Positions 7,616-16,742 of a stretch of 64,000 nt of DNA are shown piece after piece. The DNA comes from an uncultured Clostridia bacterium. Its GTDB lineage: Bacteria > Bacillota > Clostridia > Oscillospirales > Acutalibacteraceae. Numbering within the stretch: position 1 is the stretch's first letter; the number at the start of each line of letters is the position of its first letter. Position numbers and translations under genes: made by a program. The stretch covers positions 204,296-268,295 of the forward strand of contig CANPVE010000002.1 of NCBI GenBank assembly GCA_947581635.1. Direction: 5' to 3'. Below the pieces are notes generated by a model. The model had not been told where the DNA came from. It worked only from the letters and a program-made list of their open reading frames with translations, and made no database searches.

Positions 7616-8458
7616 ATGAGCACAAAGAAATTTGCAGTGATAGGTCACCCTATCGGACACACCATGTCGCCATTTATCCACACCGAGCTTTTCAAACTCA
7701 ACAGTATTGACGCCGAGTATTCCGTATTTGATGTGGCTCCGAACACGTTTGACACCGAAATACCTCGACTTATGCGTGAGCTGGACGGATTCAATGTGAC
7801 AATCCCATATAAATCGGCTGTAATTAAATTTATGGATTCGGTAGAGGGAGCGGCAGGGGAATACGGCTCAGTCAATACCGTGCGCAGCAGCGACAGATCC
7901 GGACGCACCACCGACCCCACCGGCTTTGTGAGGGCATTGAGCGCCGCAGATATTCGACTTGGCGGTGATGTTGTCATATTGGGCGCGGGCGGAGTGTGCC
8001 GCGTCTTTGCGGGCGAGGCGGCGCGAGCGGGATGCACCATAACCTTCGGTGTACTTGAAAGCGATATCCGCTCGGCTCAGACAATAAAGGCCGAGATAGC
8101 TCAGTATCACCCACAGGTTAAAGCGGATATAGTTGAAATAAATCAACTCAGCGGCGAATTCGACCTGCTGGTGAATGCAACTCCTGTTGGAATGTATCCA
8201 AAGACAGAGGCTATGCCCGTACCGGCGGAGCTTCTGGCGCATTGCAGGGCGGTGTTTGACGCGGTATACAATCCCGAACATACCATGCTTCTCACGGCGG
8301 CGCGCGAAGCGGGCTGCAAGGTTCAGGGCGGAATGCCGATGCTTGTATGGCAGGCGGCAGCGTCTCAGGAAATATGGCTGGGCGTCGAATTTGAAAAGTC
8401 CGAGGTAGAAAATGTTATAGCAAGTGCTACAGACTATATGAACAGGAATTTTAAATAG
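7616..8458 (+). CDS. aroE: Shikimate dehydrogenase (NADP+)
   Basis: Reduces 3-dehydroshikimate to shikimate in the aromatic amino acid pathway. Residues near the N-terminus show IGHPIGHTMSP (shikimate binding) and FNVTIPYK with the catalytic lysine near position 65. The dinucleotide loop is ILGAGGVCR (about 122-130), and NATPVGMYP and QGGMPMLVWQAA complete the family pattern. The usual NTD of the GxNTDxxGF motif reads TTD (GRTTDPTGF), so the asparagine ligand is replaced while the catalytic aspartate remains. The length of 280 residues is normal. ATG 7616 has GGAG upstream. It stands apart from other aro genes. Confidence 0.93.
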   Translation: MSTKKFAVIGHPIGHTMSPFIHTELFKLNSIDAEYSVFDVAPNTFDTEIPRLMRELDGFNVTIPYKSAVIKFMDSVEGAAGEYGSVNTVRSSDRSGRTTDPTGFVRALSAADIRLGGDVVILGAGGVCRVFAGEAARAGCTITFGVLESDIRSAQTIKAEIAQYHPQVKADIVEINQLSGEFDLLVNATPVGMYPKTEAMPVPAELLAHCRAVFDAVYNPEHTMLLTAAREAGCKVQGGMPMLVWQAAASQEIWLGVEFEKSEVENVIASATDYMNRNFK

Positions 8459-8597
8459 AGCATGAGCTTACGATTTGCATCGCACGAGTGATAAATTCGG
8501 ATAAATTACTCTGCAATTTGACAAAATAACAATCACCGAACCGTTAAAATATCATATTCTGAAATTGTAACCACTACTAATCTTGAATAAGAGTGCG

Positions 8598-8616
8598 AAA
8601 AACATACGCATAAGTT
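8598..8616. repeat. 19-bp exact repeat, copy 1 (upstream of asnB)
   Basis: AAAAACATACGCATAAGTT is found identically at 23885-23903, upstream of an unrelated small gene. Both copies are intergenic, roughly 75 and 110 bases before a start codon. Confidence 0.7.
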
Positions 8617-8691
8617 GTTTGCTTGATTTTGGTATTTTTTAATTTAAGATTGGTGCAACATATTTTCCAAGCGGTAACGGAGTTGATATTT

Positions 8692-10521
8692 ATGTGCGGA
8701 ATAGCAGGAGAAGTTTGTCCGAAAGGCGGCGTGACAGGTGATTATGCCCACGCGGCTCAGGAGGCGATGAGGCGGCGCGGCCCCGACCAGAATGGTCTGT
8801 ATATGAGCGACAGCGCGGTTCTGATACATACACGGCTTTGTGTAGTCGATATTGAGAACGGAAGGCAGCCTATGAGCTGTATGTCCGACGGCAGCCGATA
8901 TGTCATAGTTTACAACGGCGAGCTGTATAACACTCCTGAGGTGCGCAGTGAACTTATCGAACACGGCTGTGAATTTATGGGCCATTCAGATACAGAAGTC
9001 GTGCTGAAGGCATTCACCGTGTTCGGCTCGGATTGTGTGAATAAGTTTAACGGGATATTTGCTTTCGCCATATGGGACGAAAAAAAACGCCGCCTGTTTT
9101 TTGCCCGCGACAGAATAGGTGTAAAGCCCTTTTTCTATAGCATTAGAGACGGTAAATTTATCTTTTCGTCCGAGATAAAAGGCATACTCGCTCAAACAAA
9201 TGAACAGCCCGAAATAGATACACAGGGCGTTATGGAAATAATGTTGATAGGTCCCGGCAGAACTCCGGGCTACGGCGTATTCAAGGGAGTGGAGGAACTA
9301 AAGCCCGCACACTGCGGCTTCTTTGACGACAACGGGCTTCGAGTATACCGATATTGGAGCCTAACCGACCGCGAACACACCGAAAGCTTCGAGCAGACTG
9401 CCGAACATGTGCGTTATCTGGTGACCGACTCCATAAGACGACAGCTCGTGTCGGACGTACCGATAGGCACGTTCCTTTCGGGCGGACTTGATTCAAGTCT
9501 TATATCCTCTGTTGCTTCTCGGGCAATGAAAGAACGCGGTGAGCGTCTCCAGACCTTTACCATTAATTACAAGGATAATTCCAAATATTTTAAGGCTACA
9601 AAATTTCAGCCAAACAGCGACAGTGATTTTATTGACCAAATGGTGGAATATCTCGACTGCGACAGTCATATGATAGAGATAGATACGCCCGCACTCACTC
9701 AAGCGCTGTTTAACGCGGTGGACGCGCGCGATCTTCCCGGAATGGCCGATGTAGATTCCTCTTTGCTGTTGTTCTGCGATGAGATAAAGAAGCACGTTAC
9801 TGTCGCGCTGTCAGGCGAATGTGCCGATGAGATATTCGGGGGATACCCGTGGTATCGCGATCCCACGGTGCGCGCGGTCAACGGTTTCCCGTGGGCGCAG
9901 TCAACAGCGTACCGCGCCGAATTTATTCGTCCGGAATTTACTGACAAGATAGATCCCAATGATTATGTGCAGGAAAAATACCTCGCCACAGTTCGTGAGA
10001 CTTCCAAGCTGCAAAATCTGTCTCCGCTGGAATCTCGCATGAAGGAAATGGTAAATCTTAACCACAATTGGTTTATGGCAACTTTGCTTGACAGAAAAGA
10101 TCGAATGAGTATGTACAACGGGCTTGAAGTGCGCGTCCCATTCTGCGATTATCGGATTGCCGAGTACCTTTATGGAGTACCGTGGGAATTTAAGGACTAC
10201 CGCTCGTACGAAAAAGGGCTGTTGCGAGAGGCGATGAAGGATTATCTGCCCGAGGAGATCTTATGGCGCAAGAAAAGTCCGTACCCCAAGACGCACAATC
10301 CAAGCTATCTGGCCGCAGTTGCAAAGCTGTTGGAAGAACTGGTGTGGGATACCTCGGCTCCGATATGGCAGATAGTTCGCCGTGACAAAGCCGCTACTCT
10401 GCTAAGTATTGAGAATAACCCTCAACCATGGTACGGTCAGCTTATGACTACCCCGCAGACAATAGCATACCTGCTTCAGGTCAACTACTGGCTTAAAAAA
10501 TATAATATAAAAATAGTTTAA
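8692..10521 (+). CDS. asnB: Asparagine synthase (glutamine-hydrolysing)
   Basis: Two-domain cytosolic enzyme that makes asparagine from aspartate, ATP and glutamine. The N-terminal class II amidotransferase domain starts with Met-Cys-Gly-Ile, and the Cys is the glutaminase nucleophile, which fixes the start at ATG 8692. RRGPDQNG and YNGELYN follow. The synthetase domain carries the PP-loop FLSGGLDSSL near residues 260-270 and SGECADEIFGGYPWY. The length of about 609 residues is standard. An upstream in-frame extension is ruled out because the Cys must be N-terminal. CGGAGTTGAT lies just upstream as the ribosome binding site. Single gene; a nested hairpin and a bidirectional terminator follow. 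Confidence 0.95.
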   Translation: MCGIAGEVCPKGGVTGDYAHAAQEAMRRRGPDQNGLYMSDSAVLIHTRLCVVDIENGRQPMSCMSDGSRYVIVYNGELYNTPEVRSELIEHGCEFMGHSDTEVVLKAFTVFGSDCVNKFNGIFAFAIWDEKKRRLFFARDRIGVKPFFYSIRDGKFIFSSEIKGILAQTNEQPEIDTQGVMEIMLIGPGRTPGYGVFKGVEELKPAHCGFFDDNGLRVYRYWSLTDREHTESFEQTAEHVRYLVTDSIRRQLVSDVPIGTFLSGGLDSSLISSVASRAMKERGERLQTFTINYKDNSKYFKATKFQPNSDSDFIDQMVEYLDCDSHMIEIDTPALTQALFNAVDARDLPGMADVDSSLLLFCDEIKKHVTVALSGECADEIFGGYPWYRDPTVRAVNGFPWAQSTAYRAEFIRPEFTDKIDPNDYVQEKYLATVRETSKLQNLSPLESRMKEMVNLNHNWFMATLLDRKDRMSMYNGLEVRVPFCDYRIAEYLYGVPWEFKDYRSYEKGLLREAMKDYLPEEILWRKKSPYPKTHNPSYLAAVAKLLEELVWDTSAPIWQIVRRDKAATLLSIENNPQPWYGQLMTTPQTIAYLLQVNYWLKKYNIKIV

Positions 10522-10551
10522 GTCATATGACTTTAATATGCGTATTACAGC

Positions 10552-10625
10552 GATTCAGGTATGTAAGTGGGCAAAAGAACGCGCTCACCTTAGCGCAGAA
10601 CTTACCCGATTATTTGCACTGAATC
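10552..10625 (+). other. Nested three-stem hairpin 3' of asnB
   Basis: GATTCAG (10552-10558) pairs with CTGAATC (10619-10625). Inside it GTAAGT (10563-10568) pairs with ACTTAC (10600-10605), and innermost GCGCT (10581-10585) pairs with AGCGC (10592-10596). All three helices are perfect and correctly nested. It may be a 3' UTR structure or a small RNA; no family recognised. Confidence 0.5.
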
Positions 10626-10716
10626 TATAGTGACGTTTTTAAATATCCATGCTTGACAATATTGTTCTATATTTGGATTTTCACTTTACAATTATCGCCT
10701 GTCACTAGAAAGGCAG

Positions 10717-10762
10717 AAACATCCCCAGATAAGCGCCCATTTGCTTATCTGGGGATGTTTTC
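10717..10762. terminator. Bidirectional terminator between asnB and the pseudokinase gene
   Basis: An 18-base perfect stem, AAACATCCCCAGATAAGC (10717-10734) with its complement (10743-10760), and an eight-base loop. Confidence 0.9.
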
Positions 10763-10797
10763 TGATTTTATTACGCTGCCTGCGTTATCAATTGTGA

Positions 10798-12540
10798 TTA
10801 TTCGCTGCCAAGGCTGACAACTACATTGATCATGCTGTTTGCCTGAATCTTGTCTCCGACATTAATACCGTTGAGGCGTATTATCTTGCCCATTTCATAA
10901 TCGTCACTGTATTCCTCTGCTTGGTCCCCGAGGGAAAGTCCCGCCTTATTGAGTTCACTGGAGGCCTCGCTCACCGTCATCCCTATGATGTTCGGTACCG
11001 TGCGCATCTTTGAGCCAAGACTTACGGTAACGCCTATTGGCGTGTTCTTTGGCACGCCGGTGCCGGCTTCTACAGTTTGGGCGATTATTCTGCCTTCCTC
11101 ATATTTTTCATTGTACTCTTCCGAGGTGAGCCTTATGTCATAATTAGCGTACTTTTCGTTGCCATTGACCTTGCTCCATTCCTTGTTTATCAGGTTTGGA
11201 ACTTCGTAGAGAACTCTTTCCTCACTTGAATCCGAATTCATGTCATCTTGCGATGAGATATACAACTCGCCTGAATAGTCATCATCAGGATCCTGCTTGT
11301 TCATCATGGGCAATACTATTAGGCGTATGCAAATAAACGCTATGACACCCAGCACAACAAAACCTATCAGACCTGACATTATACCGTATTTATACGGCGA
11401 TATCTCGTCGTCGTCATCAGACTTTGCTTCATGGCGCTCTGCGGTCTGCGCGACCGCCTTTCTGCGTTCGGGCGGTCTCTGCTGAACTGTGCGAGTGGGG
11501 ATTTCTTCATCGCCGTAGCCCGGTTCGTCAACATACGCGTCTCCCACGCGGCTCGGAGCAGTTACGGGCGAAGGCTCAACTCTGCGCGGAACGGGGTTAC
11601 TGAGCTGATCTTTAAGTTCCTCCATTGAATGAGTGCGTGTGTCTATCTTTACCTGCAATCCACCTGCCAACGCTGTGACAACGTGAGTGGGAATAGTTTG
11701 AGCAACCTCGGCGGGCATATTGAGACGAGGCTCATACGAGCGGGAAACTGCGTCCGGCGGCTTTTTGCCGGTGAGAGAATAGAAGATAACCGCGCTTATG
11801 CCGTAAACGTCCGTCCACTTTCCTTTCTTGCCCTCAAGGGAATATTGCTCTATGGCGCTGAATCCGTCGTAGAATTTAGGTTCCAGCTCGGTTTCGGCAA
11901 GGTGAGCGTCGGGACTTCCAAAGCCTTGCAGCTTCAATGTGCCGTTGCGCGTCATCATTATATTTTCGGGACTTATGCCGAAGTGAACCAGACCTATCGA
12001 ATGTGCCGAGATGATTGTGGAGATAAGGGGCATAAACAGAGGACGCGCTTCTTCCCATGTGAAGCGGCGCGCACGCTTGATTATATCCTCAAGAGGTTTG
12101 CCGTCAACGTACTCGCTTACAATATAGGCTGTGTTGTTCGCCTCAAACATTTCCACTATAGGTACTATGGCTGGAAGACCCGACAGCTTGGCGACTGCGC
12201 GTCCTATTTCCATGAAATCCTGCATATAGTCCTGATAAACCAGTTTGTTGCCGGAAGCTATTATGATATGGTCGTCATCTTTTACGCGCGAACAAAGCGT
12301 CTTGGGCAGATACTCCCTGACGGTCACTCTCTTTTTACTTGTTATATCAAAGCCGATGTAGGTGACGCCCTCGCCGTCTGTGCGCAGCCGTTTACCCACG
12401 ATATATTTATCAATAAGCAGAGTGCCGGGTTCGAGATAAGGCGGAACCTGCGGAGTGCCCTCGATATAGCCGCATCTGGGACATTCGGCTGAATCGCCCT
12501 TGTTGGTCATGCAGCCAAGGCACAAACCTTTAAACTCCAT
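10798..12540 (-). CDS. Membrane-anchored PASTA-domain pseudokinase with N-terminal zinc ribbon
   Basis: Domain order: a CxxC...CxxC zinc ribbon (7-23), a Ser/Thr kinase-like domain (about 38-315), a charged linker, one transmembrane helix (about 388-412), and two PASTA repeats (about 444-580) predicted to face outside and bind muropeptide or beta-lactam-like ligands. The kinase motifs are degenerate. The glycine loop reads RTDGEG, the VAIK lysine is Arg75 (VTVREYLP), HRD reads HFG (186-188, before ISPENIM) and DFG reads GFG (206-208). Loss of the ATP lysine, catalytic Asp and magnesium Asp argues strongly for a pseudokinase. The TDVYGISAVIF segment of the C-lobe is kept, so the fold should persist. 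ATG 12540 begins MEFKGLCLGC. The next minus-strand gene upstream is a solute-binding lipoprotein. A sensor or scaffold role is inferred. Confidence 0.85.
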   Translation of the reverse strand: MEFKGLCLGCMTNKGDSAECPRCGYIEGTPQVPPYLEPGTLLIDKYIVGKRLRTDGEGVTYIGFDITSKKRVTVREYLPKTLCSRVKDDDHIIIASGNKLVYQDYMQDFMEIGRAVAKLSGLPAIVPIVEMFEANNTAYIVSEYVDGKPLEDIIKRARRFTWEEARPLFMPLISTIISAHSIGLVHFGISPENIMMTRNGTLKLQGFGSPDAHLAETELEPKFYDGFSAIEQYSLEGKKGKWTDVYGISAVIFYSLTGKKPPDAVSRSYEPRLNMPAEVAQTIPTHVVTALAGGLQVKIDTRTHSMEELKDQLSNPVPRRVEPSPVTAPSRVGDAYVDEPGYGDEEIPTRTVQQRPPERRKAVAQTAERHEAKSDDDDEISPYKYGIMSGLIGFVVLGVIAFICIRLIVLPMMNKQDPDDDYSGELYISSQDDMNSDSSEERVLYEVPNLINKEWSKVNGNEKYANYDIRLTSEEYNEKYEEGRIIAQTVEAGTGVPKNTPIGVTVSLGSKMRTVPNIIGMTVSEASSELNKAGLSLGDQAEEYSDDYEMGKIIRLNGINVGDKIQANSMINVVVSLGSE

Positions 12541-12785
12541 TTAAAATCTCTCCTTTAATTTTGAAGCAACGATAACAGGGCAAATAACGCCCAAATCACA
12601 CTACAACGATATTCTACCACATCATTCCGCAATTGTCAAAGATTATTAATGTTCTGTAACCTCATATACACAAAGTGCTAACAAAAATTTGAGCATTTAT
12701 CGCCTTGAACTGGTATGCTTCAAATGAGCACACGGAAAGAGGATACCTGTTGCGGAAATAAATAATATGTTAATAAGACATGGGG

Positions 12786-14171
12786 CTAATTTTTAGACCG
12801 TGTTTTTGTGTTGGGTTTCTGTGGCTCCGTGGTAATGTCTTTGAATTTCTTCCACACGTTGTTTTTGAAGTTATAAATTGCCTCGTCGGCACTTACTTTG
12901 CCCTGTGAATACGACTTGGCCTGATTGTAGAGCAATTTGCTGACCGCACTGTCGTAGATCGAGGGGGACGTCAATTCAAGGCTTTGAGCTGCTGAGATGT
13001 ACACCGAGAATGCGTCAAGTCCGTCGAACAATGGATTTGAGATATTCTGCTCCGCAAGTGCGCCAATAACAGCGGCGTTGTTTACATATTCCATATTTCC
13101 CAGTGCCAGCAGCCTCATGAATTCCCCGTCGCAGGTGAAAGCGCGTATAATCTCACCTGCAATCTCTTTGTTTTGGGAATTAACGGATGAATAGAGCCAA
13201 CTGCCTCCGTATACGAAGCCGTTTGGGGCGGAAGCTGCTTTGAATTTGCCGAAAGACTTGCCGCCGCGCTTTGCCAACGAAAATATAGTGGTGATGTCGG
13301 CGTTTTCTGAGGAAGTACTTTTGGCCAGCCATGGAGCCGCATAGAAGCAGAACACCCCGTCGTTCACGGCTTCACTCCAGTCGTCGTCAAACGGCTTGAT
13401 TCCCGACAGTGCGTTGGATGCATCGAGTTCGTCCATATATTCCAGCCAATGTGTGAGGGTTGCGTCCGAGACTGACAACCGACCTTCGGAAAGCCAATGT
13501 CCTGTCATGGCGGCGTCTATTGATCTCCATATCTCCGAACTGTCCGAGAGCATTTTCACTTTGCCCTCAGAGCGTTCGTCTATAGTTTTCGCTGTAGTGA
13601 TAAACGTGTCCCACGAGGAAAGAATTCGTTGCATTTCCTGCTGGTTTGTCACTCCCAGGTACTGTTCAGCGTAATCCGCGCGGTATAGCAGTATTCCCGG
13701 TTCCGCGTTCATTGCCGAGCCTTTCTGCACACCGTTCTGATCCGATCCCAGCAATCGTGTGTATGGGTACTGCTGCGCCAAATCTTGATCGTCTATTCCA
13801 AGCTCGGTGAGAGCGGCGACATTGGAATTGTTGGAAAAATGCGCACACATCTCATCGCTGCCCACAAATATGTCAATGCTCTCGCCATTTTCCAGACGGT
13901 TCTCGACGTTCGCCTGGTAGCCCACGACCTCGTCATTTATCCAAGTTATCTCCACCCCATCCATCAGTTCCTTGTGGCGCGGAATGAAATAGGTCTCCAA
14001 TGCCTTGCGGAAATCGTCGTTCCACGACATGATTTTAAAAGTGACCTTTTTCGTTTCTTTACCGGCTGTATCGGAACTGCGGCAGCCTGCGGCAGACAGC
14101 ATTATAACGGCGGTCGCCATGACAAATGCGGAAATACGTAAGATTAATTTACTCAATGAAAACACACCCAT
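12786..14171 (-). CDS. Extracellular solute-binding lipoprotein (ABC-transporter type, orphan)
   Basis: A 461-residue lipoprotein: an N-terminal hydrophobic segment is followed by the lipobox LSAAGC (Cys near residue 30), then a periplasmic-binding fold of the family 1 (sugar) type. Features include VTFKIMSWNDDFRKAL, the SIDIFVGSD segment, and FYAAPWLAK. The substrate cannot be predicted; carbohydrate or oligosaccharide is typical. No permease or ATPase gene lies nearby, so it would have to serve a transporter encoded elsewhere or act as a sensor. ATG 14171 has a poor ribosome binding site; TTG 14156 is an alternative start that retains the signal peptide. The C-terminal tail is Lys/Thr-rich. 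Confidence 0.85.
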   Translation of the reverse strand: MGVFSLSKLILRISAFVMATAVIMLSAAGCRSSDTAGKETKKVTFKIMSWNDDFRKALETYFIPRHKELMDGVEITWINDEVVGYQANVENRLENGESIDIFVGSDEMCAHFSNNSNVAALTELGIDDQDLAQQYPYTRLLGSDQNGVQKGSAMNAEPGILLYRADYAEQYLGVTNQQEMQRILSSWDTFITTAKTIDERSEGKVKMLSDSSEIWRSIDAAMTGHWLSEGRLSVSDATLTHWLEYMDELDASNALSGIKPFDDDWSEAVNDGVFCFYAAPWLAKSTSSENADITTIFSLAKRGGKSFGKFKAASAPNGFVYGGSWLYSSVNSQNKEIAGEIIRAFTCDGEFMRLLALGNMEYVNNAAVIGALAEQNISNPLFDGLDAFSVYISAAQSLELTSPSIYDSAVSKLLYNQAKSYSQGKVSADEAIYNFKNNVWKKFKDITTEPQKPNTKTRSKN

Positions 14172-14373
14172 TACTAAAATAATTCATATTTGATGTAACA
14201 TTATATGAAGGAAAAATAAATTTTACAAATGAGAAGGTATACTGAGTAAAATAATAATTGATAAATAAATCCAAAGGGTGAACAAAACGTGAATTGCACA
14301 CTAATAATGTCTTTTTCATTTTCTTAAAAAAACATAAATTTGGACAAAAGCTATTTTAATATTTATCGCACTG

Positions 14374-14382
14374 TGATATAAT
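14374..14382 (+). promoter_or_regulatory. Extended -10 promoter upstream of era
   Basis: TG-A-TATAAT (14374-14382) is an extended -10 box about 35 bases before the era start. No good -35 box is visible. Confidence 0.45.
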
Positions 14383-14418
14383 ACCAATGTGCAATAACGA
14401 TCTACGGAGTTGAATTAA

Positions 14419-15324
14419 TTGAACAACAAAACGAAATCGGCATTCGTAGCCATAGTGGGCAAGCCAAACGTCGGTAAATCTTCGATACTCAACAGGCTTT
14501 TGGGCGAGAAGATAGCGATAGTTTCCGCCAAGCCGCAGACTACCCGCAGCAAGATAATGGGCGTTATGAATTACGGCGAGACACAGCTTGTGTTCACTGA
14601 TACGCCCGGTCTGCACAAGCCAAAGAACAAGCTGGGCGACTATATGGTCAAGACTATAGTTGACAGCATTGGCGATGTTGACGTCTGCCTTATGGTGGTG
14701 GAAGAGTCAGGTAAGCTGCATGATGCGGAGCTGGAGCTTGTCGAGAAATTCAAAAAACTGGATATGCCTGCTGTGCTTGTCGTCAACAAAATTGACCGTC
14801 TGACCGATAAATCCCAACTGCTTGCCAGAATCGCGCAGTTTTCAGAGCTTTACGACTTCGACGCGATAATACCTGTGAGTGCTGTCACGGGCGAGGGTCT
14901 TGAAGATGTAGTTGAGAAGCTCTGCGATATGGCGGAGGAGGGACCGCATTTCTTTGATGAGGACACGCTTACCGACCAGCCCGAGCGCGTGATTGCCGCT
15001 GAGATAATCCGCGAGAAGCTGCTACGCCTGCTCAACGACGAGGTGCCGCATGGCACGGCTGTCGAAATCGAGAAAATGCGTGAGCGTGAGAGCGGGGGCA
15101 TTATGGATATTCAAGCCACAATTTATTGTGAGAAGGAGTCGCACAAGGGCATAATAATAGGCAAGGGCGGCGAAATGCTCAAGAAAATAGGAACATATGC
15201 CCGCACTGATCTGGAAAAATTTCTTGAAACCAGGGTCAATTTAAAATTATGGGTGAAGGTCACCCCCGACTGGCGCAACAAGGCGGGAGGACTCAGGAGG
15301 TTCGGATACGTTGAAAACAAATAA
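14419..15324 (+). CDS. era: GTPase Era
   Basis: A GTPase needed for 16S rRNA 3'-end maturation and 30S assembly. The G1 loop is GKPNVGKSS (about 14-22), with TTRSKIMG as switch I, DTPGLHKP as G3, NKID as G4 and SAVTGEG as G5. The C-terminal KH domain carries IIIGKGGEMLKKIG (about 242-255) for binding the 16S 3' end. The length of 301 residues is standard. The start is TTG 14419 with CGGAG ten bases upstream. It precedes yqzL-recO, as is common in Firmicutes. Confidence 0.96.
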   Translation: MNNKTKSAFVAIVGKPNVGKSSILNRLLGEKIAIVSAKPQTTRSKIMGVMNYGETQLVFTDTPGLHKPKNKLGDYMVKTIVDSIGDVDVCLMVVEESGKLHDAELELVEKFKKLDMPAVLVVNKIDRLTDKSQLLARIAQFSELYDFDAIIPVSAVTGEGLEDVVEKLCDMAEEGPHFFDEDTLTDQPERVIAAEIIREKLLRLLNDEVPHGTAVEIEKMRERESGGIMDIQATIYCEKESHKGIIIGKGGEMLKKIGTYARTDLEKFLETRVNLKLWVKVTPDWRNKAGGLRRFGYVENK

Positions 15325-15532
15325 ACGGCGTTTGCATATTAATTGCAGGCTATAACATCCGATTGAAGTATTTATTCCAATTTTAAATTTCCTGTTAATA
15401 TTGCCGTCTTTGGCTTATGATTTTTAATAATATGTCAATGATAGTATTAAGGCGTAATCTGTATATCCACGTTACACGCCTTGGATTTGAACTGATGATT
15501 ATGAAAATTAAAGATATCGGAGATGGCTGAAA

Positions 15533-15742
15533 GTGAACGCTCAGGAAGCTTGGGATAAATTTATAGAGACCGGCAGGGTGGACTATTATTTACTCAGCCG
15601 GGGAATCAATATATACGCGGAGGGAGTGCTTCCGCAAGAGCAGAGGAATGCTTTGCTAAACTCACGTTCCGCCGGAGGTGACGGCTTTGAATCTGAAGGT
15701 TTCGGGAATAGTGCTGCGGGTGCGTCCGTCGGGGGACAATGA
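15533..15742 (+). CDS. YqzL-like small protein
   Basis: A 69-residue protein whose N-terminal half (AWDKFIETGRVDYYLLSR) matches the YqzL pattern of an AWxxFxxTGxxxxYLL helix. YqzL genes lie directly upstream of recO in many Firmicutes and have no known function. The start is GTG 15533. The frame runs on into recO, overlapping its start by 56 bases, and the last 25 residues are Gly/Ser-rich with no family match. The overlap suggests translational coupling with recO. Confidence 0.65.
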   Translation: MNAQEAWDKFIETGRVDYYLLSRGINIYAEGVLPQEQRNALLNSRSAGGDGFESEGFGNSAAGASVGGQ

Positions 15743-16430
15743 CAGACTTTGCACTATACTCACCGATACCCACGGCGTGATAAACGCGTATGCGCGCGGC
15801 GCCAGAAGCATGAAAAATAAAAATTCTACGGCGACAGCTCAATTTGTCTATGGCAATTTTGAGCTGTATCGCCGCAGGGAATATTACATTATCGACGAAT
15901 CGCAGTACGAGGATTTATTTACTGGACTGCGCGACGACATAATCAGGCTTTCGGTGGCTCAGTATCTCTGCCAGCTCGCCATGGAGTTGATTCCCGACGA
16001 GCAGCCCGCGGGAGAGTACCTTAAATTAATGCGTGCGGCGCTCTATTATCTCTCGGAAAATACCCGCCCCGCGCTGCTTGTCAAGGCTGCGGCGGAAATG
16101 AGAATTATGAGTATGTCAGGGTATATGCCCGATTTGGTTATGTGCGCTGAATGCGGCGCGTACGAGCATGACGTTATGTATTTTATTCCGCGCACGGGTC
16201 AGATAAAATGCGGCGACTGCGGCGTTGGAGAGGACGGATTTTGCTTGAAGCTTGGCAGGGGAGCGATGACCGCCATGCGCCATTCGATTTACGCCAGTCA
16301 GAAGAAACTGTTTGCGTTCAGCATAAACGAGCAGAGTCTACGGCAATTTTCCAAAGCGTCGGAGGCGTTTGTAATTGCAAAATTGGAAAAGAGCCTCACG
16401 ACACTTGAATTTTTGCGTACAATGCTGTAA
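15687..16430 (+). CDS. recO: DNA repair protein RecO
   Basis: A recombination mediator in the RecFOR pathway that loads RecA onto gapped DNA. It has an N-terminal OB fold (NLKVSGIVLRVRPSGDNDRLCTILT), a helical middle, and a zinc finger CAEC...CGDCG near residues 150-178, as in most Firmicutes RecO proteins. The length of about 247 residues is normal. I chose TTG 15687 because GGAGG at 15674-15678 is then eight bases upstream. The in-frame GTG at 15678 lies inside that site. It follows yqzL in an era-yqzL-recO-mutS2 run. Confidence 0.93.
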   Translation: MNLKVSGIVLRVRPSGDNDRLCTILTDTHGVINAYARGARSMKNKNSTATAQFVYGNFELYRRREYYIIDESQYEDLFTGLRDDIIRLSVAQYLCQLAMELIPDEQPAGEYLKLMRAALYYLSENTRPALLVKAAAEMRIMSMSGYMPDLVMCAECGAYEHDVMYFIPRTGQIKCGDCGVGEDGFCLKLGRGAMTAMRHSIYASQKKLFAFSINEQSLRQFSKASEAFVIAKLEKSLTTLEFLRTML

Positions 16431-16742
16431 TATAAATTTGGAAAGATTTGTATGGTGGATTGCAACGATATACCGCGCGCGGAAATACGTTAAACATCTC
16501 TTTTATTGTCAGCAGGCGTCATGCGGGAATAATACGACTGTATCGGCAAGCGATGGATTTTTTCCTCTTGTCGAGGTACATAGTGATTTGCGGATTCAAA
16601 CCCGCGTTGGCCGGGCTGATAGCGAAGAGTACCGAATTTACAGACAAAATCGACGATAAACAAGATTTTGGGACGCTCAATCATCATATCCTCAAATATT
16701 GCTGTGATCCCAAATTCAAAATAAGGAATATGATAGAAATAT
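16431..16742. other. Gap between recO and mutS2 without a convincing gene
   Basis: These 312 bases carry overlapping open frames on both strands. The longest on the plus strand (100 codons, TTG 16448 to 16750) overlaps the mutS2 start and has neither a ribosome binding site nor a family match. A TΨC-arm-like GATTCAAACC near 16600 has no matching tRNA body. No terminator is seen. It could be decayed coding sequence. Confidence 0.4.

Noticed and set aside
11629..12492. 287-codon plus-strand open frame opposite the pseudokinase
   Set aside because: Antisense shadow; the minus-strand protein has coherent domains from end to end.
16590..16625. tRNA-like T-arm (GATTCAAACC in a GC stem) between recO and mutS2
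   Set aside because: No matching acceptor, D or anticodon stems on either strand; the first loop base on the plus strand is A, and the minus-strand reading lacks C56.
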